Shown in pieces: positions 53,795 to 63,133 of a stretch of 64,000 nt of DNA. The DNA is from Roseburia hominis (GTDB taxonomy: Bacteria > Bacillota > Clostridia > Lachnospirales > Lachnospiraceae). Numbering within the stretch: the stretch's first letter is position 1; each line of letters begins with the position of its first letter. The stretch lies in assembly GCA_021771815.1 (NCBI GenBank), contig JAETOE010000014.1:44087-108086 (forward strand), in the 5' to 3' direction. Both the position numbers and the translations under genes were made by a program. The notes beneath the pieces were generated by a model. That model ran no database searches. It was not told where the DNA came from and saw only the letters and a program-made list of their open reading frames with translations.

Positions 53795-54883
53795 ATGAGC
53801 AGAGTGTACAATTTTTCAGCAGGACCGGCAGTATTGCCGGAGGAAGTCTTAAAAGAAGCGGCGGAGGAGATGCTTGATTACAAGGGAAGCGGTATGTCCG
53901 TTATGGAGATGAGCCACCGCTCCAAGGTGTACGATACCATCATCAAAGAGGCGGAGCAGGATTTAAGAGATCTGATGAACATTCCCGACAATTACAAGGT
54001 GCTGTTCTTACAGGGCGGCGCTTCCCAGCAGTTTGCGATGATTCCGATGAATCTGATGAAGAACAGGAAAGCGGGCTACATTGTGACAGGGCAGTGGGCG
54101 AAGAAGGCTTATCAGGAAGCGCAGATTTACGGCGAGGCCATAAAGCTTGCATCCTCCGAGGATAAGACATTTTCCTATATCCCGGACTGCTCGAATCTGG
54201 ATATCCCGGATGATCTGGATTATGTATACATCTGTGAGAATAACACCATTTACGGAACGAAATATAAGAAGCTTCCGGATACGAAGGGGCATACGCTTGT
54301 TGCGGACGTTTCCTCCTGCTTCCTTTCCGAGCCGGTGGATGTAACGAAATACGGTGTGATCTACGGCGGCGTGCAGAAGAATATCGGGCCGGCGGGCGTT
54401 GTCATCGTCATTATCCGTGAGGATCTGATTACTGAGGATGTGCTTCCGGGAACACCGACCATGTTAAAATACAAGACGCATGCGGACGCAGAGTCTTTAT
54501 ACAATACACCGCCATGCTACGGCATCTATATCTGCGGTAAAGTATTCAAATGGTTAAAGAAGATGGGCGGGCTCTCCGTGATGAAGGAGCGCAATGAGGA
54601 GAAGGCGAAGATCCTTTACGATTTCCTCGATCAGAGCAAGCTGTTTAAAGGAACCGTCGTACCGGAGGATCGTTCGTTGATGAACGTACCGTTTGTCACA
54701 GGAAATGAAGAGCTGGATGCGAAGTTCGTAAAAGAGGCGACAGCGGCGGGCTTTGTGAACTTAAAGGGACACCGCACGGTCGGCGGTATGCGCGCTTCCA
54801 TCTACAACGCAATGCCGAAGGAAGGCGTTGAGAAGCTCGTTGCATTTATGAAGAAGTTTGAGGAGGAGAACGCAAATGCATAA
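53795..54883 (+). CDS. serC: Phosphoserine aminotransferase
   Basis: 362 residues, start at 53795 after GGAAAGGAAG (open frame extends upstream but lacks a better site). PLP enzyme converting 3-phosphohydroxypyruvate to phosphoserine. Begins YNFSAGPAVLPEEVL, contains GGASQQFAMIPMN, and the PLP lysine is in YGGVQKNIGPAG; ends with GGMRASIYNAMP. It overlaps serA by eight bases. Confidence 0.97.
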   Translation: MSRVYNFSAGPAVLPEEVLKEAAEEMLDYKGSGMSVMEMSHRSKVYDTIIKEAEQDLRDLMNIPDNYKVLFLQGGASQQFAMIPMNLMKNRKAGYIVTGQWAKKAYQEAQIYGEAIKLASSEDKTFSYIPDCSNLDIPDDLDYVYICENNTIYGTKYKKLPDTKGHTLVADVSSCFLSEPVDVTKYGVIYGGVQKNIGPAGVVIVIIREDLITEDVLPGTPTMLKYKTHADAESLYNTPPCYGIYICGKVFKWLKKMGGLSVMKERNEEKAKILYDFLDQSKLFKGTVVPEDRSLMNVPFVTGNEELDAKFVKEATAAGFVNLKGHRTVGGMRASIYNAMPKEGVEKLVAFMKKFEEENANA

Positions 54884-56039
54884 GTATCATTGCTTAAATC
54901 CAATCGCTGCGGTTGGTCTGGACTTATTTTCAGCAGATTACCAGAAGGTAGAGGACTTAAAGGAGGCGGAGGCTGTGCTTGTCCGCAGCGCGGCAATGCA
55001 TGATCTGGAACTGCCGGAGAATCTTGTGGCGGTTGCCAGAGCCGGAGCGGGCGTCAACAACATTCCGCTCGATAAATGCGCAGAGCAGGGTATCGTCGTA
55101 TTCAATACGCCGGGAGCGAATGCGAACGGTGTAAAGGAACTCGTATTTGCCGGAATGCTTTATGCATCCCGCGACATTGTGGGCGGTATCGACTGGTGTC
55201 TGGCCAACCAGAACGATGAGAATATTGCAAAGACCGCGGAGAAGCAGAAGAAGAACTTTGCCGGAACGGAGATTTCCGGAAAGAAGCTCGGCGTCATCGG
55301 GCTTGGCGCGATCGGCGTGCTTGTGGCGAATGCGGCGACACATCTTGGCATGGAGGTGTACGGTTACGATCCGTATATTTCTGTCAATGCGGCGTGGAAC
55401 TTATCCAGAAGCGTAAAGCACATCAGTAATGTGGAAGATATCTACCGCGAGTGCGATTATATTACGATTCATGTACCGTTGCTTGAATCTACGAAGAAGA
55501 TGATTAATGCGGATGCAATCGCGCTGATGAAGCCGACGGCGATCGTTTTAAATTTCGCAAGAGATCTTCTGGTAGACGAGGAGGCGATGGTAGACGCGCT
55601 TGCGGCAGGCAAGGTGAAGAAATATGTATCTGATTTTCCGAATCCGACAACGGTCGGCGCAAAGGGCTGTATCGTAACGCCGCATCTGGGAGCATCCACA
55701 GCGGAGTCGGAGGACAACTGTGCGCTGATGGCAGTGCGCGAGATCCGCGATTATCTCGAGAACGGCAACATCGTGCATTCCGTGAATTTCCCGGACTGCA
55801 GTATGGGCGCATGTCTTACCGCCGGAAGAATCGGCATCCTGCATAAGAATATGAGCGGTATGCTGAGCCACCTGACCACAACGCTCGGGGACGCGGGTAT
55901 CAACATTGACGGAATGGCAAATAAGTCCAAGGGCGATTATGCATACGACCTGATTGATATAGATACGAACGCGACAGATGAGGTTCTGGAAAAGCTTAGA
56001 GCGATCAAGGGTGTGCTTAAGGTGCGTAAGATAAAATAA
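54876..56039 (+). CDS. serA: D-3-phosphoglycerate dehydrogenase (with ACT domain)
   Basis: 387 residues. The ATG at 54876 lies inside the end of serC and uses GAGGAGGAG in its coding sequence. Rossmann motif GVIGLGAIGVLVANAATHLGM; substrate/catalytic residues in NFARDLLVDEEAM and TPHLGASTAESEDNC; the last 70 residues are an ACT domain (TTLGDAGINIDGMANKSKG) that would sense serine. First committed step of serine synthesis. Confidence 0.95.
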   Translation: MHKYHCLNPIAAVGLDLFSADYQKVEDLKEAEAVLVRSAAMHDLELPENLVAVARAGAGVNNIPLDKCAEQGIVVFNTPGANANGVKELVFAGMLYASRDIVGGIDWCLANQNDENIAKTAEKQKKNFAGTEISGKKLGVIGLGAIGVLVANAATHLGMEVYGYDPYISVNAAWNLSRSVKHISNVEDIYRECDYITIHVPLLESTKKMINADAIALMKPTAIVLNFARDLLVDEEAMVDALAAGKVKKYVSDFPNPTTVGAKGCIVTPHLGASTAESEDNCALMAVREIRDYLENGNIVHSVNFPDCSMGACLTAGRIGILHKNMSGMLSHLTTTLGDAGINIDGMANKSKGDYAYDLIDIDTNATDEVLEKLRAIKGVLKVRKIK

Positions 56040-56080
56040 TTAAGCCGGTGTGCAGATTATGGAAAGGTATCGGTGTTAAT

Positions 56081-57322
56081 ATGGCAAGTATCAGACCATT
56101 TGTAAGCATCAGACCACAGAGGGGGAAGGCGGCGTCCATCGCTGCCCTCCCTTATGATGTTTACAACAGAGAAGAAGCGACAAAAGAAGTCGAAAAGAAC
56201 GCAGAGTCATTCCTTCGGATTGACAGGGCAGAGACACAATTTCCCATTTCGGTAGACATGTACGACGACAGAGTATATCAGAGAGCGCACGATACGCTCT
56301 GGAACCTGGTGGAGGACGGCACATTCATAAGAGAGGACAAGAAGTGTTATTATATCTATGAGCTGACGATGAACGGGAGAGTGCAGACCGGAATCGTTGC
56401 CTGCGCCGCCGTAGACGATTATCTGAATGATACGATCAAGAAGCATGAGAATACGCGCGCGGAAAAGGAAGTTGACCGCATCCGTCATGTGGATGCCTGC
56501 AACGCGCAGACAGGACCGATTTTTTTGGCATACCGTTCGAACGACATCATAAACCGCATCGTGGCACAGACGAAGGAGCAGGAGGCGGAATATGATTTTA
56601 CATCGGAGGACGGAATCAGACACCGCGTGTTCGTAATCAGGGAGGATGCGAATATCGAAGCGCTTGAAGCGGCGTTTGCGGAGATTGGCAGTATCTATAT
56701 TGCGGACGGACATCACAGGGCGGCTTCGGCAGTCAAGGTGGGATTAAAACGCAGGGAAGCGTATCCGGACTGCACGGGAGAGGAGGAGTTCAATTATTTC
56801 CTCTCCGTACTGTTTCCAGACGATCAGCTTATGATTATGGATTATAACCGTCTGATCCGCGATATGAACGGCTATTCGTTCCAGGGGTTCTACCGTGAGA
56901 TCGCGAAGCGTTTTGACGTGGAGGAAATTACCGGGGCAGAGGATGTAAGACCGAAGGAGCGGGGAAGCTTTTCCGTCTATATGGAAGGACACTGGCTTTC
57001 CTGCCATATCAGGCCGGAGGATCGGAGACCCGACGATCCGGTGGCGGATCTGGATGTCTCGATTTTGCAGGAGAAGCTTTTGAATCCGGTGCTTGGCATC
57101 GGCGACCCGAAGACAGACGGAAGAATTGATTTTGTCGGCGGAATCCGGGGCATGGAAGAACTGGTGCGGCGCTGCGGGGAGGACTGTGCGGTGGCGTTCG
57201 CCATGTATCCGACGTCGATTGAGGAATTATTTGCCGTGGCGGACGCGGGGCTTTTGATGCCGCCGAAGTCCACTTGGTTTGAACCGAAGCTGCGCAGCGG
57301 ATTATTTATCCATGAGATATGA
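56081..57322 (+). CDS. DUF1015 family protein, possible serine-metabolism enzyme
   Basis: 413 residues, start at 56081. A clear DUF1015 (COG4198) member: RPFVSIRPQRGKAASIAALPYDVYN at the N-terminus and the central ADGHHRAASAVKVG. The DGHHR motif recalls the ParB/Srx fold used by ADP-dependent free serine kinases such as archaeal SerK. Position directly after serC-serA (41 bases) supports a link to phosphoserine. The kinase idea is inference; the motif is what I see. No phosphoserine phosphatase (serB) gene is nearby. Confidence 0.85.
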   Translation: MASIRPFVSIRPQRGKAASIAALPYDVYNREEATKEVEKNAESFLRIDRAETQFPISVDMYDDRVYQRAHDTLWNLVEDGTFIREDKKCYYIYELTMNGRVQTGIVACAAVDDYLNDTIKKHENTRAEKEVDRIRHVDACNAQTGPIFLAYRSNDIINRIVAQTKEQEAEYDFTSEDGIRHRVFVIREDANIEALEAAFAEIGSIYIADGHHRAASAVKVGLKRREAYPDCTGEEEFNYFLSVLFPDDQLMIMDYNRLIRDMNGYSFQGFYREIAKRFDVEEITGAEDVRPKERGSFSVYMEGHWLSCHIRPEDRRPDDPVADLDVSILQEKLLNPVLGIGDPKTDGRIDFVGGIRGMEELVRRCGEDCAVAFAMYPTSIEELFAVADAGLLMPPKSTWFEPKLRSGLFIHEI

Positions 57323-57397
57323 TAGACAAGGAGAACGAAGTCCGACTGGGGAATCGAGCTGGGCACTGCGGAGAAGAGAAGAAGGGAATAACAGAGG

Positions 57398-58345
57398 ATG
57401 AATCAAATGTTTCATAGTTTTGGGTTTATGTCTGCCGTGGCGCAGGCAGATGCGTTTCCCGACACGACGGAGACGGTGGAGGCGCTAAATCAGGCGCAGG
57501 AGAATCTGCAGGAGGTGGCGAAGAATCCGGGATTGATTCGCACCTGGCTGGAAGGACTGGTGCCGGATCTTCTGAATTTTGCATTTCAGGTTATCATTGC
57601 AGCCGCGATTTATGTCATCGGAGGCAAGATGATCAAGGGGATCACGAAGATGGTGCGGCGTTCCATGGATAAGGCGGGAACGGACGAGGGTGTGAAGCAG
57701 TTCGTGATACCGCTCATCAAATATTCGCTGTATGTGATTCTCATTTTCATTATCATGGGACTTTTTGGCATTGCGACGACTTCCGCTGTGGCGGTGCTCG
57801 GCTCTGCGGGCGTGGCGGTCGGTCTTGCCCTGCAGGGAAGCCTGTCGAACTTCGCGGGCGGCGTGCTGATTCTGCTCTTAAAGCCGTTTCGCGTGGGCGA
57901 TTATATCATAGAGGATTCCCACAAGAATGAAGGAACTGTGTCGGAAATTTCGATTTTCTACACAAAGCTGCTTACGCCGGACAACAAGACGATTGTAATT
58001 CCGAATGGCACGCTTTCGAACAGCAGCCTCACGAATGTGACAAACATGGACAGGAGACGTATCGACCTTGTTGTTGGGATTGCATACGAGGCGGATATCC
58101 GCACGACGAAGGAAGCGCTGCTTGCAGTGGCGGAAGGCGATCCGGCGAAGCTTTCGGAAGAGCCTGCGCTTGTATTCGTAAACGATCTCGGGGATTCCGC
58201 CGTCAATATCGGCGTCCGCGTGTGGGTTAGGGCAGAGGACTACTGGGAGGCGCGCTGGCGGCTGACCGAGGCGATCAAGTATGCGTTGGATGAGAAGGGT
58301 ATCCCGATTCCGTATCAGCAGATCGATGTACAAATTAAACAATAG
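57398..58345 (+). CDS. Small-conductance mechanosensitive channel (MscS family)
   Basis: 315 residues. Three membrane helices: one near 60-80, one near 105-135, and the pore helix, which carries the diagnostic GSAGVAVGLALQGSLSNFAGG (about 137-157), followed by LKPFRVGDYI and the soluble beta domain with IVIPNGTLSNSSLTN. It releases solutes under hypo-osmotic shock. AACAGAGG precedes the ATG; a second ATG nine bases later (57407) is equally placed. Monocistronic. Confidence 0.95.
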   Translation: MNQMFHSFGFMSAVAQADAFPDTTETVEALNQAQENLQEVAKNPGLIRTWLEGLVPDLLNFAFQVIIAAAIYVIGGKMIKGITKMVRRSMDKAGTDEGVKQFVIPLIKYSLYVILIFIIMGLFGIATTSAVAVLGSAGVAVGLALQGSLSNFAGGVLILLLKPFRVGDYIIEDSHKNEGTVSEISIFYTKLLTPDNKTIVIPNGTLSNSSLTNVTNMDRRRIDLVVGIAYEADIRTTKEALLAVAEGDPAKLSEEPALVFVNDLGDSAVNIGVRVWVRAEDYWEARWRLTEAIKYALDEKGIPIPYQQIDVQIKQ

Positions 58346-58358
58346 TTTTGGAAAAATA

Positions 58359-58387
58359 TTGACAAAAAAGGTAAATTGTGCTAATTT
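58359..58387 (+). promoter_or_regulatory. Promoter of the cold-shock gene
   Basis: TTGACA (58359-58364), 17 bases, TAATTT (58382-58387). The transcript leader of about 60 bases contains AGGAGG eleven bases before the start. Confidence 0.7.
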
Positions 58388-58454
58388 GTAATAAGCCGTG
58401 CAGATGCAGGACATCTGACATGTAAGAAGTGTATTTTAGGAGGGTTTTGAGAAA

Positions 58455-58658
58455 ATGCAGCAGGGTACTGTAAAGTGGTTTAACGCCAAAAAAGGTTATG
58501 GGTTTATTTCAGATGCAGAGGGCAACGATGTATTCGTACATTTCTCCGCGCTGAACATGGATGGATTCAAAGAGTTAAAAGACGGTGAGCAGGTAGAGTT
58601 CGAGGTGACTGAGGGTGCGAAAGGACCGCAGGCAGCGAACGTAACGCGCATCGCTTAA
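58455..58658 (+). CDS. Cold-shock protein (CspA family)
   Basis: 67 residues, a complete single cold-shock domain: [15 protein letters not shown] (RNP1 in KGYGFI), DVFVHFSAL (RNP2 in VFVHF) and [12 protein letters not shown]. Binds single-stranded RNA/DNA as a chaperone. Own promoter and terminator. Confidence 0.97.
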   Translation: MQQGTVKWFNAKKGYGFISDAEGNDVFVHFSALNMDGFKELKDGEQVEFEVTEGAKGPQAANVTRIA

Positions 58659-58693
58659 TTCGGTTGGAATAGATCTTGGAATGAATAACCTTA

Positions 58694-58728
58694 AGAGGGT
58701 GTCTGGGAGTCGGACATCCTCTTTTTTC
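58694..58728 (+). terminator. Terminator of the cold-shock gene
   Basis: AAGAGGGTGTC (58694-58704) pairs with GACATCCTCTT (58714-58724) with one G-U, then four T. Confidence 0.88.
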
Positions 58729-58870
58729 TGCAATAGGAAATTGCGTCCTATTGCAGAAAAGCACTGCGTGCACAGATGCGCAGCTGTCGCGCGCGGAACA
58801 AAAGCTGCGCTGCCGGAAAATTTGAAACGCGAGGGTGTGTGAAGCGCACTTTTGTTCTGCGGGCCTCTTT
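58729..58870. other. Multi-hairpin non-coding stretch after the cold-shock gene
   Basis: CTGCAATAGGA (58729-58739) pairs perfectly with TCCTATTGCAG (58746-58756). Further on, the GC-rich segment CGCGGAACAAAAGCTGCGC (about 58792-58810) pairs with GCGCACTTTTGTTCTGCG (about 58844-58861) with one bulge and one G-U, ending in TTTTTTT near 58868. The gap 58659-58979 holds two terminator-like structures, this stem and the promoter below. Confidence 0.7.
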
Positions 58871-58884
58871 TTTTATGATAACCT

Positions 58885-58912
58885 TTTGCAGAATGGGAAA
58901 AACTGTTATAAT
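58885..58912 (+). promoter_or_regulatory. Promoter of the M16C peptidase operon
   Basis: TTTGCA (58885-58890), 16 bases, TATAAT (58907-58912). Confidence 0.6.
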
Positions 58913-58979
58913 AGAACACAGTTTGAGTAATAGCGTCTAACAGCGTCTGATAAATCAGGCGGGAAGAAAGGAAAAATGT

Positions 58980-61928
58980 ATGAAGCTTTCAGAATTGAGT
59001 GCATATGAGTTGTTGGAGGAGCGCGAGCTTTCGGATATCCATTCGATGGGCTATATCCTGCGCCACAAAAAGAGCGGCGCGCGGGTGACCGTGATTTCCA
59101 ATGATGATGAGAACAAGGTGTTTTATATCGGATTCCGTACGCCGGCGTCGGATTCTACAGGCGTGCCACATATCATTGAGCACACGGTGCTCTGCGGCTC
59201 AAAGAAGTATCCGGTCAAGGATCCGTTCGTGGAGTTGGTGAAAGGGTCGTTGAACACGTTTTTGAATGCGATGACGTACCCGGAGAAGACCATCTATCCG
59301 ATCGCGAGCTGCAATGATACGGATTTCCAGAATCTGATGAGCGTCTATATGGACGCGGTGTTCCATCCGAATATCTATCAGCATGAGGAGATCTTCAAGC
59401 AGGAGGGATGGCATTACGAACTGGAGAATGCAGGCGCGCCTGTCACGATCAACGGTGTTGTATACAATGAGATGAAGGGAGCTTATTCTTCCCCGGATGA
59501 CGTGTTGGAGCGGTTGATTCTGAATTCATTGTTCCCGGACACGAATTACGGAAATGAGTCGGGCGGCGATCCGGAGTGCATTCCGGATCTGACCTATGAG
59601 CAGTACCTTGATTTTCACCGGAAATATTATCATCCGTGCAATTCCTACATCTATCTCTACGGGGATATGGACATCGCAGAGAAGCTTCAGTGGATGGATG
59701 AGGAATACCTTGGGAATTACGATAAAATAGATCTGGATTCCACGATCAAGGAGCAGCCGGCGTTTGAATGGCCGGTCGAGATGAAGGTTGCTTATCCGAT
59801 TGCTTCCGGGGAATCCACAGAAGACCACACCTATCTGTCCTACAATGTGGTCGTCGGCACGGTGTTGGACAAGAAGCTCTATCAGGCGTTTGACGTGCTC
59901 GATTACGCGCTGCTCTCGGCGCCGGGCGCTCCGCTTAAGCAGGCGCTCATCGACGCGGGAATCGGCAAGGATATCGTGGGAGGCTACGACAATAGTGTAA
60001 TGCAGCCCATGTTCTCCGTGATCGCAAAGAATGCGAATCTAACGGATAAGGAGCGTTTCTTGGCGGTGATTCGCGATACGTTAAAGCTGCAGGTCAAAGA
60101 GGGCGTAGACAGGAAAGCGCTTCTTGCGGGAATCAACAGTTCGGAGTTCAAGTTCCGTGAGGCGGATTTCGGTCATTTTCCGAAGGGACTTTTGTATGGA
60201 ATCCAGTGTCTGGACAGCTGGCTGTTTGATGACATGCAGCCGTTCATGCATCTGGAGGCGCTTGAGACATACCGTTTTCTGCGCGAGCAGGTGGATACCG
60301 GCTATTTCGAGCGGCTGATTGAAGAATATCTGCTCGACAATCCGCACGCGTCGGTCGTAATTGCAGAACCCGAGCAGGGACTTGGCGCAAAGCGCGAGGC
60401 GGAGCTTGCAAAGAAGCTTGCGGATTATAAGGCGGGGCTTTCCGAGGAGGAGATTGCGGCGCTGGTGGAGGACACCAGACGCCTTAAGGAATATCAGGAG
60501 GAGCCGTCGCCTAAGGAAGATCTCGCGAAGATCCCGCATCTTAAGAGGAGCGATCTGAAAAAGGAGGCGGCGCCGCTCATCAACGAAGTCATAGAAGAGG
60601 ATGGAACGAAGATTGTCGCACACAAGATGTATGCAGGCGGGATTGATTACCTGACGCTTCTGTTTGACATCGGCGACATTACGGCGGAGGAGCTTCCCTA
60701 TGTCGGCATTTTGAAGGCGGTGCTCGGCTATGTGGATACGGAAAATTACAGCTATGCAGAGCTTGCCAACGAGATTAACATTCATACCGGAGGAATCGGC
60801 AGCAGTATCGGCATCTATCCGAATGTGAAACGCGCGGAGGAAGTGGGACTTTACTACGAAGTGCGCACGAAGGTGCTCGCAGATAAGCTTGACGACGCGA
60901 TGAATCTGGTCCGTGAGATTCTTCTGACCTCCCGTATTTCGGATGAGAAGCGCCTACAGGAGATTCTTTCACAGACAAAGTCCAGAATGCAGGCGGGCTT
61001 AAGCTCCGCGGGACACACCGTTTCCTACACGAGGGCGCTTTCCTACTTCTCCCGCGCGGCATACGCACAGGACGCGACTTCTGGAATCGCCTGCTACCGT
61101 GTGGCCGCCGATTACGAGGAGCATTTTGCCGAGAAAAAGGATGAACTGATTCACATTTTGACCGGACTTGTGAAGAAGATTTTTACGCCGGAGCGCATGA
61201 TGGTAAGTATTACGTGTGAGGAGCAGCATCTTGCCGCGGTTAAGGAAGCGGTCGCCGGATTAAAGGGTGTGCTGTGGCAGCAGGAGGAGTGCGGGAAGGA
61301 AACGGCGGAGAACGCGGTGCTACAGCCGTTTTCTAAGATGGAGCCCGAGAAAAAGAACGAGGGCTTTATGGACGCGTCGCAGGTACAGTATGTAGCGCGC
61401 GCCGGAAATTTCGTAGCGCATGGTTTTTCTTATCACGGAGCGCTTAAGATCCTTAAGGTTATCATGGGTTACGATTATCTGTGGATCAATGTGCGCGTCA
61501 AGGGCGGCGCTTACGGCTGCATGAATGGTTATATGCGAAACGGCGACACGTATTTCGTATCCTACCGCGACCCGAACCTCGCTGTGACCAACGAGGTCTA
61601 TGAAGGCATTCCGGCATATCTTGAGAATTTCGATGCGGATGAGAGCGAGATGACCGGATATATCGTCGGAACGATCAGCGATATCGATACGCCGCTGAAC
61701 CCGAGTGCGAAGGGCGCAAGGTCGATGACTGCTTATCTGCAGGAGTTGACTTATGAAGATATACAAAAGGAGCGCGACCAGGTTCTGGGTGCGAATGCGC
61801 AGGATATCCGAAATCTGAAAGAGCCTATTGAAGCGGTGCTCTCGGACGGAAATCTGTGCGTCATAGGAAATGAGGAAGCGCTTCTGGCGGAGAAGGAAAT
61901 GTTTATGAAGCTGGAGAATCTCTGCTAG
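58980..61928 (+). CDS. M16C (PreP-like) zinc metallopeptidase
   Basis: 982 residues, start after GAAAGGAAA. Inverted zinc motif HIIEH with the distal Glu region NEMKGAYSSPDD, typical of M16 peptidases. Length and the conserved start (GSKKYPVKDPFVELVKGSLNTFLNAMTYPEKTIYP) place it in subfamily M16C with PreP and falcilysin. The C-terminal half contains the second M16 unit without the zinc motif. No signal peptide, so it should degrade peptides in the cytoplasm. Directly upstream of era. Confidence 0.93.
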   Translation: MKLSELSAYELLEERELSDIHSMGYILRHKKSGARVTVISNDDENKVFYIGFRTPASDSTGVPHIIEHTVLCGSKKYPVKDPFVELVKGSLNTFLNAMTYPEKTIYPIASCNDTDFQNLMSVYMDAVFHPNIYQHEEIFKQEGWHYELENAGAPVTINGVVYNEMKGAYSSPDDVLERLILNSLFPDTNYGNESGGDPECIPDLTYEQYLDFHRKYYHPCNSYIYLYGDMDIAEKLQWMDEEYLGNYDKIDLDSTIKEQPAFEWPVEMKVAYPIASGESTEDHTYLSYNVVVGTVLDKKLYQAFDVLDYALLSAPGAPLKQALIDAGIGKDIVGGYDNSVMQPMFSVIAKNANLTDKERFLAVIRDTLKLQVKEGVDRKALLAGINSSEFKFREADFGHFPKGLLYGIQCLDSWLFDDMQPFMHLEALETYRFLREQVDTGYFERLIEEYLLDNPHASVVIAEPEQGLGAKREAELAKKLADYKAGLSEEEIAALVEDTRRLKEYQEEPSPKEDLAKIPHLKRSDLKKEAAPLINEVIEEDGTKIVAHKMYAGGIDYLTLLFDIGDITAEELPYVGILKAVLGYVDTENYSYAELANEINIHTGGIGSSIGIYPNVKRAEEVGLYYEVRTKVLADKLDDAMNLVREILLTSRISDEKRLQEILSQTKSRMQAGLSSAGHTVSYTRALSYFSRAAYAQDATSGIACYRVAADYEEHFAEKKDELIHILTGLVKKIFTPERMMVSITCEEQHLAAVKEAVAGLKGVLWQQEECGKETAENAVLQPFSKMEPEKKNEGFMDASQVQYVARAGNFVAHGFSYHGALKILKVIMGYDYLWINVRVKGGAYGCMNGYMRNGDTYFVSYRDPNLAVTNEVYEGIPAYLENFDADESEMTGYIVGTISDIDTPLNPSAKGARSMTAYLQELTYEDIQKERDQVLGANAQDIRNLKEPIEAVLSDGNLCVIGNEEALLAEKEMFMKLENLC

Positions 61929-61942
61929 AGGAAGAGAAAGGT

Positions 61943-62860
61943 ATGAAAAATATGAAGGAAAATTTTAAATCGGGATTTGTGACGATCATCGGCAGGCCGA
62001 ACGTGGGCAAATCCACGCTGATGAATCATCTGATCGGACAGAAGATCGCGATTACCTCGAACAAGCCGCAGACGACGAGAAACCGCATCCAGACCGTCTA
62101 CACGGACATGGAGCGCGGGCAGATCGTGTTCCTCGATACGCCGGGCATCCACCAGGCGAAGAATAAGCTCGGCGAATATATGGTAAATGTGGCGGAACAC
62201 ACGCTCTCTGAGGTGGATGTGATCCTCTGGCTCGTGGAGCCGTCCACCTTTATCGGGGCGGGAGAGCAGCATATTTTAAAGCAGCTTCGGAAGACGAAGA
62301 CACCTGTCATTCTTATTATTAACAAGGTGGACACCGTGGAGCGTGAGAAGGTTCTTTCCTATATCGACGCTTATCGGAAGGAGTACGACTTTGCGGAGAT
62401 CATACCCGCCTCCGCGCTCAGAGAGCAGAACCTTGATACCGTGGTGGATATGATTTTTAAATACCTGCCGTACGGACCGATGTTCTACGATGAGGACACA
62501 GTCACAGATCAGCCGGAGCGCGCGATCGTTGCGGAAATTGTGCGCGAGAAGGCGCTTCATGCGCTGGATGACGAGATTCCGCACGGCATTGCGGTGTACA
62601 TCGACCGGATGAAGGAACGTAAGGGGGCGGATATCGTGGATATTGATGCCACGATTGTCTGCGAGCGGGAATCCCACAAAGGAATTATCATCGGAAAGGG
62701 CGGCGCAATGTTAAAGAAGATCGGCTCGAATGCCCGCTATGAGATAGAACGCCTTCTGGATACAAAGGTGAACTTAAAGCTTTGGGTAAAGGTGAAGAAG
62801 GACTGGCGGGACAGTGAGTTCTTGATGAAGAACTTCGGCTATAATAAGGATGAACTTTAA
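61943..62860 (+). CDS. era: GTPase Era
   Basis: 305 residues. G domain: GRPNVGKST (G1), QTTRNRI (G2), DTPG (G3), NKVD (G4); C-terminal KH domain with GKGGAMLKKIG, which binds the 3' end of 16S rRNA during 30S assembly. AGAAAGG precedes the ATG. Followed by the yqzL-like gene and recO, an order conserved in Bacillus. Confidence 0.97.
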   Translation: MKNMKENFKSGFVTIIGRPNVGKSTLMNHLIGQKIAITSNKPQTTRNRIQTVYTDMERGQIVFLDTPGIHQAKNKLGEYMVNVAEHTLSEVDVILWLVEPSTFIGAGEQHILKQLRKTKTPVILIINKVDTVEREKVLSYIDAYRKEYDFAEIIPASALREQNLDTVVDMIFKYLPYGPMFYDEDTVTDQPERAIVAEIVREKALHALDDEIPHGIAVYIDRMKERKGADIVDIDATIVCERESHKGIIIGKGGAMLKKIGSNARYEIERLLDTKVNLKLWVKVKKDWRDSEFLMKNFGYNKDEL

Positions 62861-62953
62861 TACCAATTTTTAGCTGGTATAAAGTCGCGTCCATCGGAGA
62901 ACCTAATCTTAGAAACGAAGTGACAGAGCACTTTGGAAACGGAGGATGAGCCG

Positions 62954-63133
62954 ATGGATGAAGCCTGGAAGGAATTTTTGATGTCAGGAAAAGTAACTGA
63001 TTATCTGCGTTACAAGGGAGCAGAGTCAGAGCGGATGCAAGGGAGCATGCGTCTGCGGGAAGAGGGACCGGATGGGGCCAAATATCACAGTGACCGGGAT
63101 GGTCTTACAGGTAATGCCGATTGGCGAATATGA
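62954..63133 (+). CDS. YqzL-like small protein
   Basis: 59 residues, ATG at 62954 nine bases after GGAGG (an upstream start at 62933 has no such site). It starts MDEAWKEFLMSGKVTDYLRYK, a pattern like YqzL proteins (a short Trp-containing helix followed by GxxxxYLxYK) found between era and recO in Bacillus. The last 20 codons overlap recO in another frame; that tail (GPDGAKYHSDRDG...) is probably not conserved. Function unknown. Confidence 0.75.
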   Translation: MDEAWKEFLMSGKVTDYLRYKGAESERMQGSMRLREEGPDGAKYHSDRDGLTGNADWRI

